64,000 bases of DNA from Erythrobacter sp. YJ-T3-07. GTDB lineage: Bacteria > Pseudomonadota > Alphaproteobacteria > Sphingomonadales > Sphingomonadaceae. Where the stretch lies: positions 2,294,001-2,358,000 of the forward strand of contig NZ_JAEAGP010000001.1 in assembly GCF_015999305.1 (NCBI RefSeq). The letters are read 5' to 3'. Both the position numbers and the translations under genes were made by a program. A model generated the notes under the pieces. The model saw only the letters and a program-made list of their open reading frames with translations. It was not told the origin of the DNA and searched no databases. Shown one piece after another: positions 1-9,671 of this stretch (its first letter is position 1; each line of letters begins with the position of its first letter).

Positions 1-278
1 TCGGCGTCGGTCATCGACTGGCCGAACACTTCGATGTGGCCATCGTCAGGCTGCTGCAGGCCGATGATCGAGCGCATCAACACCGATTTGCCGGTGCCCG
101 ACCCGCCGACCACGCCGAGAATCTCTCCGCGCTTCACGTCGAGATCCAGGTCCTGGTGGATGATCTGGTCGCCGAACGAGTTGACCAGACCGCGCACGCG
201 CACGGGGTATTCGCCCCGGAACCGCTCGTGGCGATCCGGCTTCTTCTCGCCGAAAATGTCGTCGACGATATTGTTCAT
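1..278 (-). CDS. mlaF: MlaF-type phospholipid ABC transporter ATPase (3' part beyond window)
   Basis: This is the N-terminal ~92 residues of an ABC ATPase; the rest lies left of position 1. The product begins MNNIVDDIFGEKK and contains the Walker A motif GGSGTGKS followed by SIIGLQQPDDGHIEVFG, typical of MlaF/Ttg2A. Its ATG overlaps the mlaE stop codon by 4 bp (ATGA), so the two are translationally coupled. The family energises retrograde or intermembrane phospholipid transport with MlaE in the inner membrane and an MCE-domain protein (MlaD) in the periplasm. The MlaD gene is not seen here and would be expected just beyond the left edge. Confidence 0.93.
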   Translation of the reverse strand, partial: MNNIVDDIFGEKKPDRHERFRGEYPVRVRGLVNSFGDQIIHQDLDLDVKRGEILGVVGGSGTGKSVLMRSIIGLQQPDDGHIEVFGQSMTDA

Positions 279-1387
279 CCCCACCCGATCCCGGTGAAGA
301 ACACCGCAAAGAATGCGTCGAGCACGATGACCGTGAAGATCGCCTGGACCACCGCCTTGGTCGTGCGCAGGCCGACTTCTTCGGAATTGCCGCGCACCTG
401 CATCCCCTGATAGCAGCCCGAAATGCCTACGATCAGGCCGAATACCGGGGCCTTGATCATGCCCACCCACACATCGTGGGCCGGCACGACCTCGTGGATG
501 CGCATCAGGAAGGTCCAGAAGGGGATGCCCAGCATCACGTCGGACACCACCGCACCGCCGATGATCGCCATGCACGAGGCGTAGAAGCCCAGCAGGATCA
601 TCATGAAGACGCACGCGACCAACCGCGGGATCACCAGCACCTCGACCGGCGAAATGCCGATCGTGCGCATCGCGTCGATCTCTTCGGTCAGCTTCATCGT
701 GCCGATCTGCGCCGCGAAGGCCGAGCCGGAGCGGCCCGCAACCATGATCGCGGTCATCAGCACGCCCAGTTCGCGCAACGTGATTCGGCCAACCAGGTTC
801 ACCGTCAGCGCCTCGGCTCCGAAGGCCTGCAGCTGCACCGCGCCCTGCTGCGCAATCACGATCCCGATCAGGAAGCTCATCAACCCAATGATCGGCAGCG
901 CGTTGACGCCGACCGATTCGAACTGGTGGACCATCGCGCGATGGCGGAACCGGCGCGGATGGCGGATCAGCGAGGCGACGCCCACCAGGATCTGGCCGAA
1001 AAAGCCGACGATGCGGACGATTCCATGCCCGGCTTCGAACACTTTCTCGCCCATGGCTTCGGGCGCGCGCGTCAGCAGCGGGAGCCGCGGGGCGGAGATA
1101 TCGGTGCTGTTCGTGCTCTCGCCCACCGCGGTCAGCAGGCGGTCGGCCCGTTCGCTCGCATTTTCGATCGAGGCGGAGTGATTGCGCGCCAGCGTGCAGG
1201 CGAACCAGGCCCCGACGGTGTCGATTTCGCTCACCTCGGCAAGGTCGATCACGTCGATATGATCGTCCAGCTTACGCAGGCCGCGATCGACATCGGCGAT
1301 GGTGGACAGCAGGTACGGGCCTTTCAGCCGCAGGACCGTGCGCCCCCCATCCCCCTTGTCCAGAGTATAGTCCGCTTCGGTCGCCAT
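275..1387 (-). CDS. mlaE: MlaE family lipid ABC transporter permease with N-terminal STAS-like segment
   Basis: The product is 370 residues, about 110 longer than the bare MlaE permease of E. coli. The extra N-terminal part (about residues 1-100; VIDLAEVSEIDTVGAWFACT) looks like a STAS domain, as in many alphaproteobacterial MlaE proteins. The permease body follows with hydrophobic segments and the conserved stretches FLIGIVIAQQGAVQLQ, GRSGSAFAAQIGTMK and EIDAMRTIGISP. It is the inner-membrane part of the MCE phospholipid transporter and forms an operon with mlaF through a 4-bp overlap. It diverges from valS across a 70-bp gap that must hold both promoters. Confidence 0.93.
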   Translation of the reverse strand: MATEADYTLDKGDGGRTVLRLKGPYLLSTIADVDRGLRKLDDHIDVIDLAEVSEIDTVGAWFACTLARNHSASIENASERADRLLTAVGESTNSTDISAPRLPLLTRAPEAMGEKVFEAGHGIVRIVGFFGQILVGVASLIRHPRRFRHRAMVHQFESVGVNALPIIGLMSFLIGIVIAQQGAVQLQAFGAEALTVNLVGRITLRELGVLMTAIMVAGRSGSAFAAQIGTMKLTEEIDAMRTIGISPVEVLVIPRLVACVFMMILLGFYASCMAIIGGAVVSDVMLGIPFWTFLMRIHEVVPAHDVWVGMIKAPVFGLIVGISGCYQGMQVRGNSEEVGLRTTKAVVQAIFTVIVLDAFFAVFFTGIGWG

Positions 1388-1457
1388 CGGGCAACGCTAT
1401 GCGGGCAAAGCGTTTTGATCACAAGCCGTGTGGTGACAATCGCGTCTCGCGCTGCTT

Positions 1458-4226
1458 ATGGCACACACCATGACGAACACGCTCTCGACCACCTTCGACC
1501 CCGCCGACATCGAAGCGCGCTGGTACGCGCATTGGGAACGCAACAACTGCTTCCGGCCCGAACGCCCGGATGCGGAACCCTTCACCATCGTCAACCCGCC
1601 GCCCAACGTGACCGGCAGCCTGCATATCGGCCACGCGCTCGATAACACGCTGCAGGACATCGTGGTTCGCTACGAACGGCTGCGAGGCAAGGATGCGCTG
1701 TGGGTGGTCGGCATGGACCACGCCGGGATTGCCACTCAGATGGTGGTCGAGCGCCAGCTGGAAGCGAAGCAGGACAAGCGCACCAACTATTCGCGCGAGG
1801 ACTTCATCCAGAAGGTGTGGGACTGGAAGGCAGAGAGCGGCGGCGCGATCACCGGCCAGCTGCGCCGTCTGGGCTGTTCGATGGACTGGAGCCGCGAACA
1901 GTTCACGATGGACGAGCATTTCAGCAAGGCCGTCACCAAGGTGTTCGTCGACCTCTACAACGACGGGCTGATCTACCGCGACAAGCGGCTGGTGAACTGG
2001 GACCCGAAGCTCAAGACCGCGATTTCCGATCTGGAAGTCGAGCAGCAGACGATCGCCGGCAGCTTCTGGCACTTCCGCTATCCGCTGGAAGAGGGTGTAA
2101 CTCTGGCCGACGGGCGCGACTATATCGAGGTCGCCACGACGCGCCCCGAAACCATGCTGGCCGATATGGCCGTGGCGGTCCACCCGACCGACGAACGCTA
2201 CAAGAGCGTCGTCGGCAAGCACGTGATCCTGCCGATCACCGGCCGCCGCATCCCCATCGTCGCGGACGAACACGCCGACCCCGAACTGGGTTCAGGCGCG
2301 GTGAAGATCACGCCGGGCCATGACTTCAACGACTTCGAGGTCGGCAAGCGCGCCGGGTTCAAGCCCGCCGAGATGCTCAACATGCTCGATCAGAACGGCG
2401 ATGTCGTGCAGACCGCCGACGGTCTGGTGCCCGAGGAATTCATCGGCCTCCACCGCTTCCGCCGCGACGAGCTGAATGGCGCGCGCGAAGCAGTCGTCGC
2501 GCGGCTCAAGGCCGACGGCTACCTGATCCCGCACATCGCCAAGACCAAGAAGGGCGAGGAGGTCGAGCACGACGCCGAACCGCGCCAGATCGCCACTCCT
2601 TTCGGCGACCGTGGCGGCGTGGTGATCGAGCCGTGGCTGACCGACCAGTGGTATGTCGATGCCGAAAAGCTCGCGTTGAAGCCGATCGAGGCGGTGCGCT
2701 CCGGCGAGGTCGAGATCGTCCCCAAGACCTGGGAGAAGACCTTCTTCAACTGGATGGAGAACATCCAGCCGTGGTGTGTGTCACGCCAGCTGTGGTGGGG
2801 ACACCGCATTCCGGCGTGGTACGCCGATGATGGTCGCGTGATCGTGGCCGAGGATGCCGACGCGGCGCAAAGCCTCGCCGGGCCGGGCATCAACCTGCGT
2901 CAGGACGACGACGTGCTCGACACGTGGTTCTCCAGCGCCCTGTGGCCCTTCGCCACGCTCGGCTGGCCGGACGACACCGACCTGCTCGAAAATCACTATC
3001 CCAACTCGCTGCTGATCTCCGGCTTCGACATCCTGTTCTTCTGGGACGCGCGGATGCTGATGGCAGGCTATTTCAACACCGGCCAAAAGCCGTGGGAGAA
3101 GCTGTACCTGCACGGCCTCGTGCGCGCCGCCGACGGCTCCAAGATGAGCAAGTCGAAGGGCAACGTGGTCGACCCGCTGATCCTGATCGACCAGTATGGC
3201 GCGGATGCGCTGCGCTTCTTCATGGCGGCGATGGAAAGCCAGGGCCGCGACATCAAGATGGATGAGAAGCGGGTCGAGGGATACCGCAACTTCGCCACCA
3301 AGCTGTGGAACGCGGTCCGCTACTGCCAGACCAACGGCATCGGCGCATCGCAGTCCATCGCCGCACCCGACGCGCGCCTCGCGGTCAATTCGTGGATCAT
3401 CGGCGAGGTGATCGAGACCAAAGCGACGATCGAGAAGGCGCTGGCCGACCTGCGCTTCGATGCCGCCGCCAACGCGATCTACCACTTCGTGTGGGATCGG
3501 TTCTGCGACTGGTATCTGGAGCTGATCAAGCCGGTCTTCGCCACCGACGGCGCGGATGCGGACAGCCCGCCCGCGCAGGAGACCCGCGCGGTCGCAGGCT
3601 GGGCGATCGACCAGATCCTGGTCATGCTGCACCCCTTCATGCCCTTCGTCACCGAAGAGCTGTGGCACGCGCAGGCTGAGTTCCAGGGCGGTGAGCGTCC
3701 GTACGAACTGATGCTGGCCGCATGGCCCGACCCGCAGGCCGAGGTGGATGCCGATGCGGTCGCCGCGATCGACTGGGTTATCGCGCTGACCACCGCAGTC
3801 CGCGGAGCCAAGAGCGAGCTGGGCATCGCGCCGGGCGCGAAGCTGGAGGCATGGCTCCCCTCGCCCTCCCCTCTGGCGACCCGCGTGGTCGAGCGCAGCG
3901 CGGCGGCGATCGAGCGGCTTGCCCGCCTCACCCCCCTGCATCTGGGCGAAGAGGCTCCCGCAGGCGCCGCAATGCAGGTCGCGGCGGGCGAGGATGCATT
4001 CATCATCCCGCTGGAAGGCCACGTCGATGTCGAGGCGGAAAAGGCGCGTCTGACCAAGGCAATGGAAGCCAGCCAGAAGGAGTTCGGCTCGCTCGACAAG
4101 CGGCTGTCCAACCCCTCCTTCGTCGAAAAGGCCAAGCCCGAAGCGGTCGAGAAGGCGAAGGCAGACGCCGCATTCCACGCCAGCGAGATCGATAGGCTGC
4201 GGGCGGCCCTCGCAAGACTGGGGTAA
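1458..4226 (+). CDS. valS: Valine--tRNA ligase
   Basis: A cytoplasmic class I aminoacyl-tRNA synthetase that charges tRNA-Val. The 922-residue length is normal for the long bacterial ValRS. Visible motifs are [14 protein letters not shown] (HIGH at residues 56-59) and KMSKS at residues 562-566. The editing (CP1) domain lies between them, starting around [13 protein letters not shown]. The C-terminal ~70 residues form the coiled-coil arm ([20 protein letters not shown]... [17 protein letters not shown]). The first ATG (1458) is used here; the ATG at 1470 is an alternative start four residues later. It is transcribed away from mlaE and followed 52 bp later by mtfA. Confidence 0.98.
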   Translation: MAHTMTNTLSTTFDPADIEARWYAHWERNNCFRPERPDAEPFTIVNPPPNVTGSLHIGHALDNTLQDIVVRYERLRGKDALWVVGMDHAGIATQMVVERQLEAKQDKRTNYSREDFIQKVWDWKAESGGAITGQLRRLGCSMDWSREQFTMDEHFSKAVTKVFVDLYNDGLIYRDKRLVNWDPKLKTAISDLEVEQQTIAGSFWHFRYPLEEGVTLADGRDYIEVATTRPETMLADMAVAVHPTDERYKSVVGKHVILPITGRRIPIVADEHADPELGSGAVKITPGHDFNDFEVGKRAGFKPAEMLNMLDQNGDVVQTADGLVPEEFIGLHRFRRDELNGAREAVVARLKADGYLIPHIAKTKKGEEVEHDAEPRQIATPFGDRGGVVIEPWLTDQWYVDAEKLALKPIEAVRSGEVEIVPKTWEKTFFNWMENIQPWCVSRQLWWGHRIPAWYADDGRVIVAEDADAAQSLAGPGINLRQDDDVLDTWFSSALWPFATLGWPDDTDLLENHYPNSLLISGFDILFFWDARMLMAGYFNTGQKPWEKLYLHGLVRAADGSKMSKSKGNVVDPLILIDQYGADALRFFMAAMESQGRDIKMDEKRVEGYRNFATKLWNAVRYCQTNGIGASQSIAAPDARLAVNSWIIGEVIETKATIEKALADLRFDAAANAIYHFVWDRFCDWYLELIKPVFATDGADADSPPAQETRAVAGWAIDQILVMLHPFMPFVTEELWHAQAEFQGGERPYELMLAAWPDPQAEVDADAVAAIDWVIALTTAVRGAKSELGIAPGAKLEAWLPSPSPLATRVVERSAAAIERLARLTPLHLGEEAPAGAAMQVAAGEDAFIIPLEGHVDVEAEKARLTKAMEASQKEFGSLDKRLSNPSFVEKAKPEAVEKAKADAAFHASEIDRLRAALARLG

Positions 4227-4232
4227 GTGGGA

Positions 4233-4266
4233 GGATCGCCCTCTACGAAAACCGTGAGAGCGATCC
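4233..4266 (+). other. Inverted repeat between valS and mtfA
   Basis: GGATCGC (4233-4239) pairs perfectly with GCGATCC (4260-4266). After one mismatch, three more base pairs extend the stem inward. No T-run follows, so this is not a clear intrinsic terminator. It may be a weak terminator, an RNA processing hairpin, or chance in GC-rich DNA. Confidence 0.35.
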
Positions 4267-4278
4267 TACTTCTGCCCA

Positions 4279-5094
4279 ATGACGCCCTGGATCATTCTCG
4301 GCATTGCGCTGCTCGGTGCCGCTTTCGTGCTTTACCGAGGTTACGCGAAGCGGCGCAGGCGCAGGGCGTTGCTGGCGTCCGCGCTCACGACGGAGCAGCG
4401 GGCGACGGTCGAGAGGCTGGTGCCGCTTGTGCGTCGCCTGCCAGACCCCACGCGGGCCGCGCTGGAGGGGAAGATCAACCTATTCCTCGATCAGATCACC
4501 TTCCGGGGCCAGAACGGGCTCGAAGTCACTGACGACATGCGGCTGTCCATCGCGGCGCAGGCCTGCCTGCTGATCGTCAACAGCCCGGTCTGGTACGATA
4601 CGCTCAGGAACGTGCTGATCTATCCATCGGCCTTCCTGACCAACCGCAACACGCATGACGGCCAGTTCGTGCACGAGAACACGCACGCAACGCTGGGCGA
4701 AAGCTGGGCCCGTGGCCCGGTGATCCTGGCGTGGGACCACGCGCTGCAGGGCGGTCTGGATGCCGAGGACGGGCACAATGTCGTGATCCACGAATTCGCG
4801 CACCAGCTGGACGGCCTCTCTGGCCACACCAACGGCATCCCACTGCTGCGCAAGGGGCAGGCCTATGCGGGCTGGGAAAAGGCCATGCTCGACGCCTTTC
4901 AGGATCAGGTTCGGCGGGTCGAAAACGGCCAATCGACGCTGATCGACCCCTATGGTGCGACCAGCCATCAGGAGTTCTTCGCCGAAGCGATCGTCACCTT
5001 CTTCGAGCGGCCTCTCGTGATGCGCGACCAGATGCCGGCGCTATACGATCAGCTGGCACGGCTGCTTGCACTTGATCCCGCGCAATGGGACTGA
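4279..5094 (+). CDS. mtfA: Zinc-dependent peptidase, MtfA (M90) family
   Basis: The 271-residue product starts with one hydrophobic segment (residues 3-19) and a basic KRRRRR stretch, then the MtfA/peptidase M90 domain. The zinc motif HEFAH is at residues 171-175, with a later conserved SHQEFFAEAIVTFFE that supplies the third ligand or catalytic region. In E. coli MtfA is an aminopeptidase that binds the glucose regulator Mlc; whether Mlc exists here is unknown. The N-terminal anchor is absent from the E. coli protein but common in related proteobacteria. It follows valS on the same strand and precedes queE by 189 bp. Confidence 0.9.
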   Translation: MTPWIILGIALLGAAFVLYRGYAKRRRRRALLASALTTEQRATVERLVPLVRRLPDPTRAALEGKINLFLDQITFRGQNGLEVTDDMRLSIAAQACLLIVNSPVWYDTLRNVLIYPSAFLTNRNTHDGQFVHENTHATLGESWARGPVILAWDHALQGGLDAEDGHNVVIHEFAHQLDGLSGHTNGIPLLRKGQAYAGWEKAMLDAFQDQVRRVENGQSTLIDPYGATSHQEFFAEAIVTFFERPLVMRDQMPALYDQLARLLALDPAQWD

Positions 5095-5231
5095 TTGCGC
5101 GGGCGGGCAGCATCTGCGCCCCACCGACTGCCGCGCGATTTCCTACTGCCCCGATTTCTGGCAAGACCGACCGATGATCGCCCTTCCCTCAACCACCGGC
5201 ATCCGCGCTGCACACGCCCGCAACACGGGCA

Positions 5232-5267
5232 GTTTTTCAACCCCTGGACTGTGTGTCAGGTGTGTCA
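5232..5267 (+). repeat. 36-bp upstream element, copy A (before queE)
   Basis: The element begins GTTTTTCAACCCCTGGACTG and ends TGTGTCAGGTGTGTCA. It contains a tandem direct repeat TGTGTCA-GG-TGTGTCA. It matches the element at 17677-17712 (minus strand) at 35 of 36 positions; the only difference is position 5244 (C here, T there). It ends 16 nt before the queE start codon. Read in the queE frame it encodes FFNPWTVCQVC. Its function is unknown; a shared operator, promoter or dispersed repeat are all possible. Confidence 0.85.
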
Positions 5268-5283
5268 GGAACCCTACAACGCG

Positions 5284-6018
5284 ATGAGCCTCGTCCTAGC
5301 CACCGACGACACCGGCGGGCCGGAGATCTTCGCCTCGGTCCAGGGCGAAGGGCCGAGCGCGGGCGAGCCGACCGCCTTCGTGCGCCTGTCGCGCTGCAAC
5401 CTCGCCTGCGTGTGGTGCGATACCGCCTATACCTGGCACTTTGCGGGTGACGAACGCCCCCATCGCTCGGGCCAGACCTTCGATCGCAAGGCCAATCAGG
5501 TGACGCTGGAAGTGGAGGATGTGGCCGCGCGGATTGCCGCGCTGGGCCAGCGACGGCTGGTGGTGACCGGGGGCGAGCCGATGTTGCAGGCCCCCGCGCT
5601 CGCGCAGCTGCTTGCGCTGCTGCCCGACGTGACGGTGGAGATAGAGACCAACGGCACCGCCTTCCCCCCGCCCAAGCTCGAAGTGTGGGTCGACCAGTTC
5701 AATATCAGCCCCAAGCTCGCGCATTCGGGCAATGCCCGCGAACTGGCGATCGTGCCCGCGGTGCTGCGCCGCTATGCCAGCGACGGGCGCGCGTTCTTCA
5801 AGTTCGTGGTCGCAGAGCCTGCCGATGTCGAGGAAGTGTGCGAGGTCGTGCGGGCCAATGCGCTGCCCCGGGGCCGAGTGTTCGTGATGGCGGAAGGCAC
5901 CGACGGCGCAACCCTGCGCGCGCGGCAGGACTGGCTGGTGCCGCTGTGCCTCGAGCACGGCTACCGCCTGTCCGACCGGCTGCATATCCACCTGTTCGGC
6001 GATACGCGGGGCACGTAG
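5284..6018 (+). CDS. queE: 7-carboxy-7-deazaguanine synthase QueE (radical SAM)
   Basis: A 244-residue radical SAM enzyme that converts 6-carboxy-tetrahydropterin to 7-carboxy-7-deazaguanine in the queuosine pathway. The cluster-binding motif is CNLACVWC (C38, C42, C45; a CX3CX2C spacing), preceded by the family signature FASVQGEGPSAGEPTAFVRL. It also has VVTGGEP and VEIETNGT, the SAM-binding and substrate-binding regions. The start at 5284 is chosen because the family starts just before the ATDDTGGPEIFASVQGEG stretch. The reading frame stays open further upstream, through the 36-bp element, but that part does not look like QueE. No other queuosine gene is nearby. Confidence 0.95.
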   Translation: MSLVLATDDTGGPEIFASVQGEGPSAGEPTAFVRLSRCNLACVWCDTAYTWHFAGDERPHRSGQTFDRKANQVTLEVEDVAARIAALGQRRLVVTGGEPMLQAPALAQLLALLPDVTVEIETNGTAFPPPKLEVWVDQFNISPKLAHSGNARELAIVPAVLRRYASDGRAFFKFVVAEPADVEEVCEVVRANALPRGRVFVMAEGTDGATLRARQDWLVPLCLEHGYRLSDRLHIHLFGDTRGT

Positions 6019-6100
6019 TGTGTCGATGCAGACCGCCCGCCCCGCCTCTCCACCCGGCCACCACATGATGGGTGTACCCTTGGTGGGGCGGGTGGTGACC

Positions 6101-6118
6101 GGTTCGCGCCAGCGAACC
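6101..6118. terminator. Hairpin between convergent queE and herA-like gene
   Basis: GGTTCGC (6101-6107) and GCGAACC (6112-6118) form a perfect 7-bp stem with a 4-nt loop, 8 bp before the minus-strand stop at 6126. There is no U-run on either side, so termination is plausible only from its position between convergent genes. Confidence 0.35.
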
Positions 6119-6125
6119 CCAAGAG

Positions 6126-7817
6126 CTACGCGTGCGATCTCCACCGACGCACGACCCGCTCGATCGCCTCTTCCTCGCCCCCGGATTCGCTCCACAGCGC
6201 GCTGAAACTGGGGTCTTCCGAGGCGGGGCGGCGGTGTTCCTCCAGCGTATCGAACGCGGCGCGGATGGGGATGGTCACGCCCTCGCCGCAGATGATGCAC
6301 TCGCGGTTGCGCAGCGCGGGGATCGCGTCGAGGAAGCCGCGCGCGCCTTCGGGCATGGCGGCCTTGACGAAGGCCTGGTCGCGCTCGTTGTTGAGCCGCA
6401 TGGAGATGATCGTGCCGCACTGCGACAGCACGCCCTCCGCCAGGTCCGACGGGCGCTGTGTGATCAGGCCCAGCGCGACGCCGTACTTGCGCCCTTCCCT
6501 GGCAATCCGGCTGAGCACCTTGCCGACCGAGGAATTGTCGAAGTTCTTCTCGTTCGGCACGTACCGATGCGCCTCTTCGCACACCAGCAGGATCGGGCGG
6601 GTGCGCTCCTCGCGCGCCCACACGGCATAGTCGAACACCAGCCGGCTGAGCACCGCGACCACGGTGCTGGTGATGTCGGACGGCACGCCGGAGACGTCGA
6701 TCACGCAGATCGGCTTGCCATCGGTCGGCAGGCGGAAGATGCGCGAAAGGAACTCCGCCATCGTGTCGCCGACCAGCATGCCGGAGAACAGGAAGCGATA
6801 GCGCGGATCGGACTTCACCTCGTCCAGCTTGGCCTTGATCCGCATGTAAGGCGCGGTGCCCGAAGCCTTCTCGAGCTCGCCCATCTCCTTGTTGAGCGCG
6901 GCGCTGAGGTCCGAGAGCATGTAGGGCACCGGAGAATCGACGGTGATCTTGCCCAGGTCCTCCGCCATCCGGTTCTTGAGCCGCGCGGCGAGCAGGCACT
7001 TGGCAAGGATGTCCGCATCCCCCTGCCGCTCGTTCCCGTGACTGGTGAGCAGGATTTCGCAGTGTTCCTCGAAGTTCATCAGCCAGTACGGCATCTTGAG
7101 GTTGCTCACATCCAGCGTCGCGCCATTCTCCTTGAACGCGCTCGCATATTCGCCGTGCGGGTCGACCATGATCACATGGCCCTGCGGCGCCGCTTCGCAG
7201 ATGCGGTGCAGGATCAGCGCGGTGGCGGTCGACTTGCCCGTGCCGGTCGAGCCGAGCAGCGCGAAGTGCTTGCCCAGCAGCGTGTCGATATAGAGGCCGG
7301 CGCGGATGTCGCGCGTGGGGAAGACCGTGCCCACTTCGATATAGGAGCGTCCGTCGCTCGCGAAGATGTGCCGCAGATCGCTGGTGCTGGCGGGAAACAC
7401 CATCCCGCCCGGCACCGGATAGCGCGTGATGCCGCGGCGGAAGCCGTGGATCCTGCCCGTCAGCTTCTCCTCACGGCCTTCGCCGAGAAAATCGATCTCC
7501 GCAATGATGCCGCCGGTGCCGCGTCGGTCGCGGCGCTGGCTGCGAATTGTGGCGAGCAGCCAGTTCTCGCCCGCGCGGATCTTCACCTGGCTGCCGACCT
7601 GGCCCGAGGCGATGATCGCGGGATCGGTGTCCTGCGCGCATTCGGAAAGCCGCTCGGGATCGAGCGCGACGATCGCACCAGCACCCGATACGTCGAGTAC
7701 CACACCCATCGGCTGGAGCGCGTTGTTGGCCACCGGCGCACGAACGGTATCGTCGTGGCCAACCGGTGCAGCACGCTCCGCTCTCCGTCCGAGATCAAGA
7801 CCCCCGAGATCGGTCAT
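6126..7817 (-). CDS. HerA-like DNA-translocating ATPase (DUF87/HAS-barrel)
   Basis: A 563-residue P-loop ATPase of the HerA/FtsK superfamily. An N-terminal HAS-barrel-like region (about residues 30-130) is followed by Walker A GSTGTGKST (residues 189-197), the motif MVDPHGEYASAF, Walker B ILLVCEEAHRYV, and the conserved LITQRPSDLAEGVLSQCGT and EGVTIPIRAAF. In archaea HerA works with the nuclease NurA in end resection. No NurA-like gene is adjacent here, as is usual for bacterial homologues, whose role is not well defined. The gene is convergent with queE and stands alone, 102 bp downstream of the TIGR02186 gene. Confidence 0.88.
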   Translation of the reverse strand: MTDLGGLDLGRRAERAAPVGHDDTVRAPVANNALQPMGVVLDVSGAGAIVALDPERLSECAQDTDPAIIASGQVGSQVKIRAGENWLLATIRSQRRDRRGTGGIIAEIDFLGEGREEKLTGRIHGFRRGITRYPVPGGMVFPASTSDLRHIFASDGRSYIEVGTVFPTRDIRAGLYIDTLLGKHFALLGSTGTGKSTATALILHRICEAAPQGHVIMVDPHGEYASAFKENGATLDVSNLKMPYWLMNFEEHCEILLTSHGNERQGDADILAKCLLAARLKNRMAEDLGKITVDSPVPYMLSDLSAALNKEMGELEKASGTAPYMRIKAKLDEVKSDPRYRFLFSGMLVGDTMAEFLSRIFRLPTDGKPICVIDVSGVPSDITSTVVAVLSRLVFDYAVWAREERTRPILLVCEEAHRYVPNEKNFDNSSVGKVLSRIAREGRKYGVALGLITQRPSDLAEGVLSQCGTIISMRLNNERDQAFVKAAMPEGARGFLDAIPALRNRECIICGEGVTIPIRAAFDTLEEHRRPASEDPSFSALWSESGGEEEAIERVVRRWRSHA

Positions 7818-7919
7818 CGTGAATTTCCCGCCCTTTTTGCGTCGTTCCGTCCGCTCGGAACCAGCGCTTGCGGTAAACGCGGCAGGGTTAAAAACCGGTC
7901 AAAATCACCGGGAAGAGGA

Positions 7920-8696
7920 TTACGACCTGTTGAACAGGCGCCCCGCGAGCCAGCCCATGAACAGCGACAGCGCGATCGCGACGAGGCCGTAGAACAGCGG
8001 TTCGCGGTCGGCGAAGACCTCCACGAACCGCTCGAACCCGACCTTGCGCACCGATACCTCCGCCACCGCGCTGGCGAGCACGCGCCCGTCGCGAACCGCG
8101 AAGGTTTCCGCGGTGTACTGGCCGGTCTGGACATTGGACGGCAGGCCGATCCGCGCCTGATACAGCACGCCTTCGCGCACCTGCACGCCATCCTCGATCG
8201 TGCGGTAGAGCCCCTGCCGCTCCCTCAGGTCGACCAGCCCGGCGCGAAAGCGCGCCTGCTCTTCGGGATCGATCGATCCGGCCGGGCTGAGCTGGATGAA
8301 CTCGGTCCCGAACTCGAAGATCGCCGCGGTCTTCTCATCCACAATCTGGTCGATCGGGCGGCTGGATGCGACTGCGAAATAGCTGGGGGCGGAGCGGAAC
8401 GCGGTGCTCTCCGCGTTCATCCAGATACCGCCGATCTGTCGTTTCTCACGCAAGCGGATCGACTGGCTCGGCCCCTTGAGCACCACGATCACGTCGAAGT
8501 CCTTCTCGCGGCCCGACGGGTCGATCACCGCGCCGAACAGCAGCAGCTCGGTGCCGGTAAAGCCCTGCCGCACCTGCACTTCCTTTTGCGACACTTCTGG
8601 CACCAGCACCGGGTCCGGCGAACCATTGCTCTGGCCGCACAGCGCGAACAGGCAGGCGAGCGCGAACGCGAAGCGCCAGGGTGCGGCCAAGGTCAC
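7920..8696 (-). CDS. TIGR02186-type membrane-anchored periplasmic protein
   Basis: A 258-residue protein with an N-terminal signal sequence (about residues 1-25), a periplasmic beta-rich body (VSQKEVQVRQGFTGTELLLFGAV, GGIWMN) and one C-terminal membrane helix (FYGLVAIALSLFMGWLAGRLF). This architecture and its pairing with a TauE/SafE permease match the alphaproteobacterial TIGR02186 family. Its start overlaps the permease stop by 4 bp (8693-8696), so the two are translationally coupled. The function is not established; a role with the sulfite or organosulfonate exporter is inferred only from the pairing. Confidence 0.85.
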   Translation of the reverse strand: MTLAAPWRFAFALACLFALCGQSNGSPDPVLVPEVSQKEVQVRQGFTGTELLLFGAVIDPSGREKDFDVIVVLKGPSQSIRLREKRQIGGIWMNAESTAFRSAPSYFAVASSRPIDQIVDEKTAAIFEFGTEFIQLSPAGSIDPEEQARFRAGLVDLRERQGLYRTIEDGVQVREGVLYQARIGLPSNVQTGQYTAETFAVRDGRVLASAVAEVSVRKVGFERFVEVFADREPLFYGLVAIALSLFMGWLAGRLFNRS

Positions 8697-9607
8697 AGGT
8701 TGATCACCGAGTACACCTCGTCCGGCTGGATGCTGAGACCGAACAGCATCCTGAGCGCGACCAGCAGCACGATCGTCGCCAGCGCGAGACGCAGCCAGTC
8801 GGGCTTCAGCTTCAGCGCGATCCGCGTGCCGAACTGCGCGCCGAGGACGGAGCCGACCAGCAGCAGCGCTGCCAGCACCAGGTCGACCGCCTTGGTCGTC
8901 AGCGCATGAGTCATGGTCGATGCCATGGTGACGAACAGGATGTTGAACAGCGAGGTGCCGACCACGACCTTACCGCTCATCCCGAGAATATAGAGCATCG
9001 CGGGGACCAGCATGAAGCCGCCGCCCACGCCCATCAGCATGGTCAGGATGCCAACGCCGGTGCCCAGAATCAGCGGCGCGAGCGGGGAAATATACAGGCC
9101 CGAGCGATAGAAGCGCCAGCGATAGGGGAGCGCCGCGACCAGCGGGTGGTGGCGGCGCTTGGCCGCACGTTTGAGGCCCTTGGACTGGCGGATGTTCAAT
9201 GCAGCCAGCGCCTCGCGCATCATCAGCGCGCCAATCGAACCGAGCATGAAGACGTAGAGGATGTTGATGACCACATCGATCTGGCCGATCGACTGGAAGA
9301 AGCTGAACAGGGCGGCACCGATCAGCGCGCCGAAGATGCCGCCCACCACCAGCACGCCGCCCATTCGGTAGTCCACTCCGCCCCGGCGGTTATGCGCGAG
9401 CACCCCGGAAACGCTGGCCCCGGTCACCTGGGTTGCGGCGGATGCGGCGGCCACTGTGGGCGGGATGCCGTAGAAAATCAGCAGCGGCGTGGTGAGGAAC
9501 CCGCCGCCGACCCCGAACAGGCCGGACAGGATCCCCGTCAGCGCGCCGAGCGCGACGATGACCAGCCCGTTGACCGAGAGATTCGCGATGGGAAGATAGA
9601 CATCCAT
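8693..9607 (-). CDS. TauE/SafE family sulfite/sulfonate exporter permease
   Basis: A 304-residue polytopic membrane protein with about eight hydrophobic segments. The internal duplication typical of the TauE/SafE (DUF81) family is visible: GILSGLFGVGGGFLTTPLL near the N-terminus and GILTMLMGVGGGFMLVPAM in the second half. Members export sulfite, sulfoacetate or related organosulfur anions; the substrate here cannot be read from sequence. It is the first gene of a two-gene unit with the TIGR02186 gene. Confidence 0.93.
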   Translation of the reverse strand: MDVYLPIANLSVNGLVIVALGALTGILSGLFGVGGGFLTTPLLIFYGIPPTVAAASAATQVTGASVSGVLAHNRRGGVDYRMGGVLVVGGIFGALIGAALFSFFQSIGQIDVVINILYVFMLGSIGALMMREALAALNIRQSKGLKRAAKRRHHPLVAALPYRWRFYRSGLYISPLAPLILGTGVGILTMLMGVGGGFMLVPAMLYILGMSGKVVVGTSLFNILFVTMASTMTHALTTKAVDLVLAALLLVGSVLGAQFGTRIALKLKPDWLRLALATIVLLVALRMLFGLSIQPDEVYSVINL

Positions 9608-9671
9608 TTTCGGGGTCGAGCCGTAGTCCTTTCGCCCCTGCGAATAAAGCGTCCCTCGGCTTAATTCGGCA

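Noticed and set aside
2781..4178. 465-residue minus-strand frame opposite valS
   Set aside because: Antisense shadow of an unmistakable valyl-tRNA synthetase.
6132..8909. 925-residue plus-strand open frame opposite the HerA-like gene
   Set aside because: It is antisense to genes with clear motifs, has Arg/Asp/His-heavy low-quality composition, and no recognisable domain. Long antisense frames are expected at this GC content.
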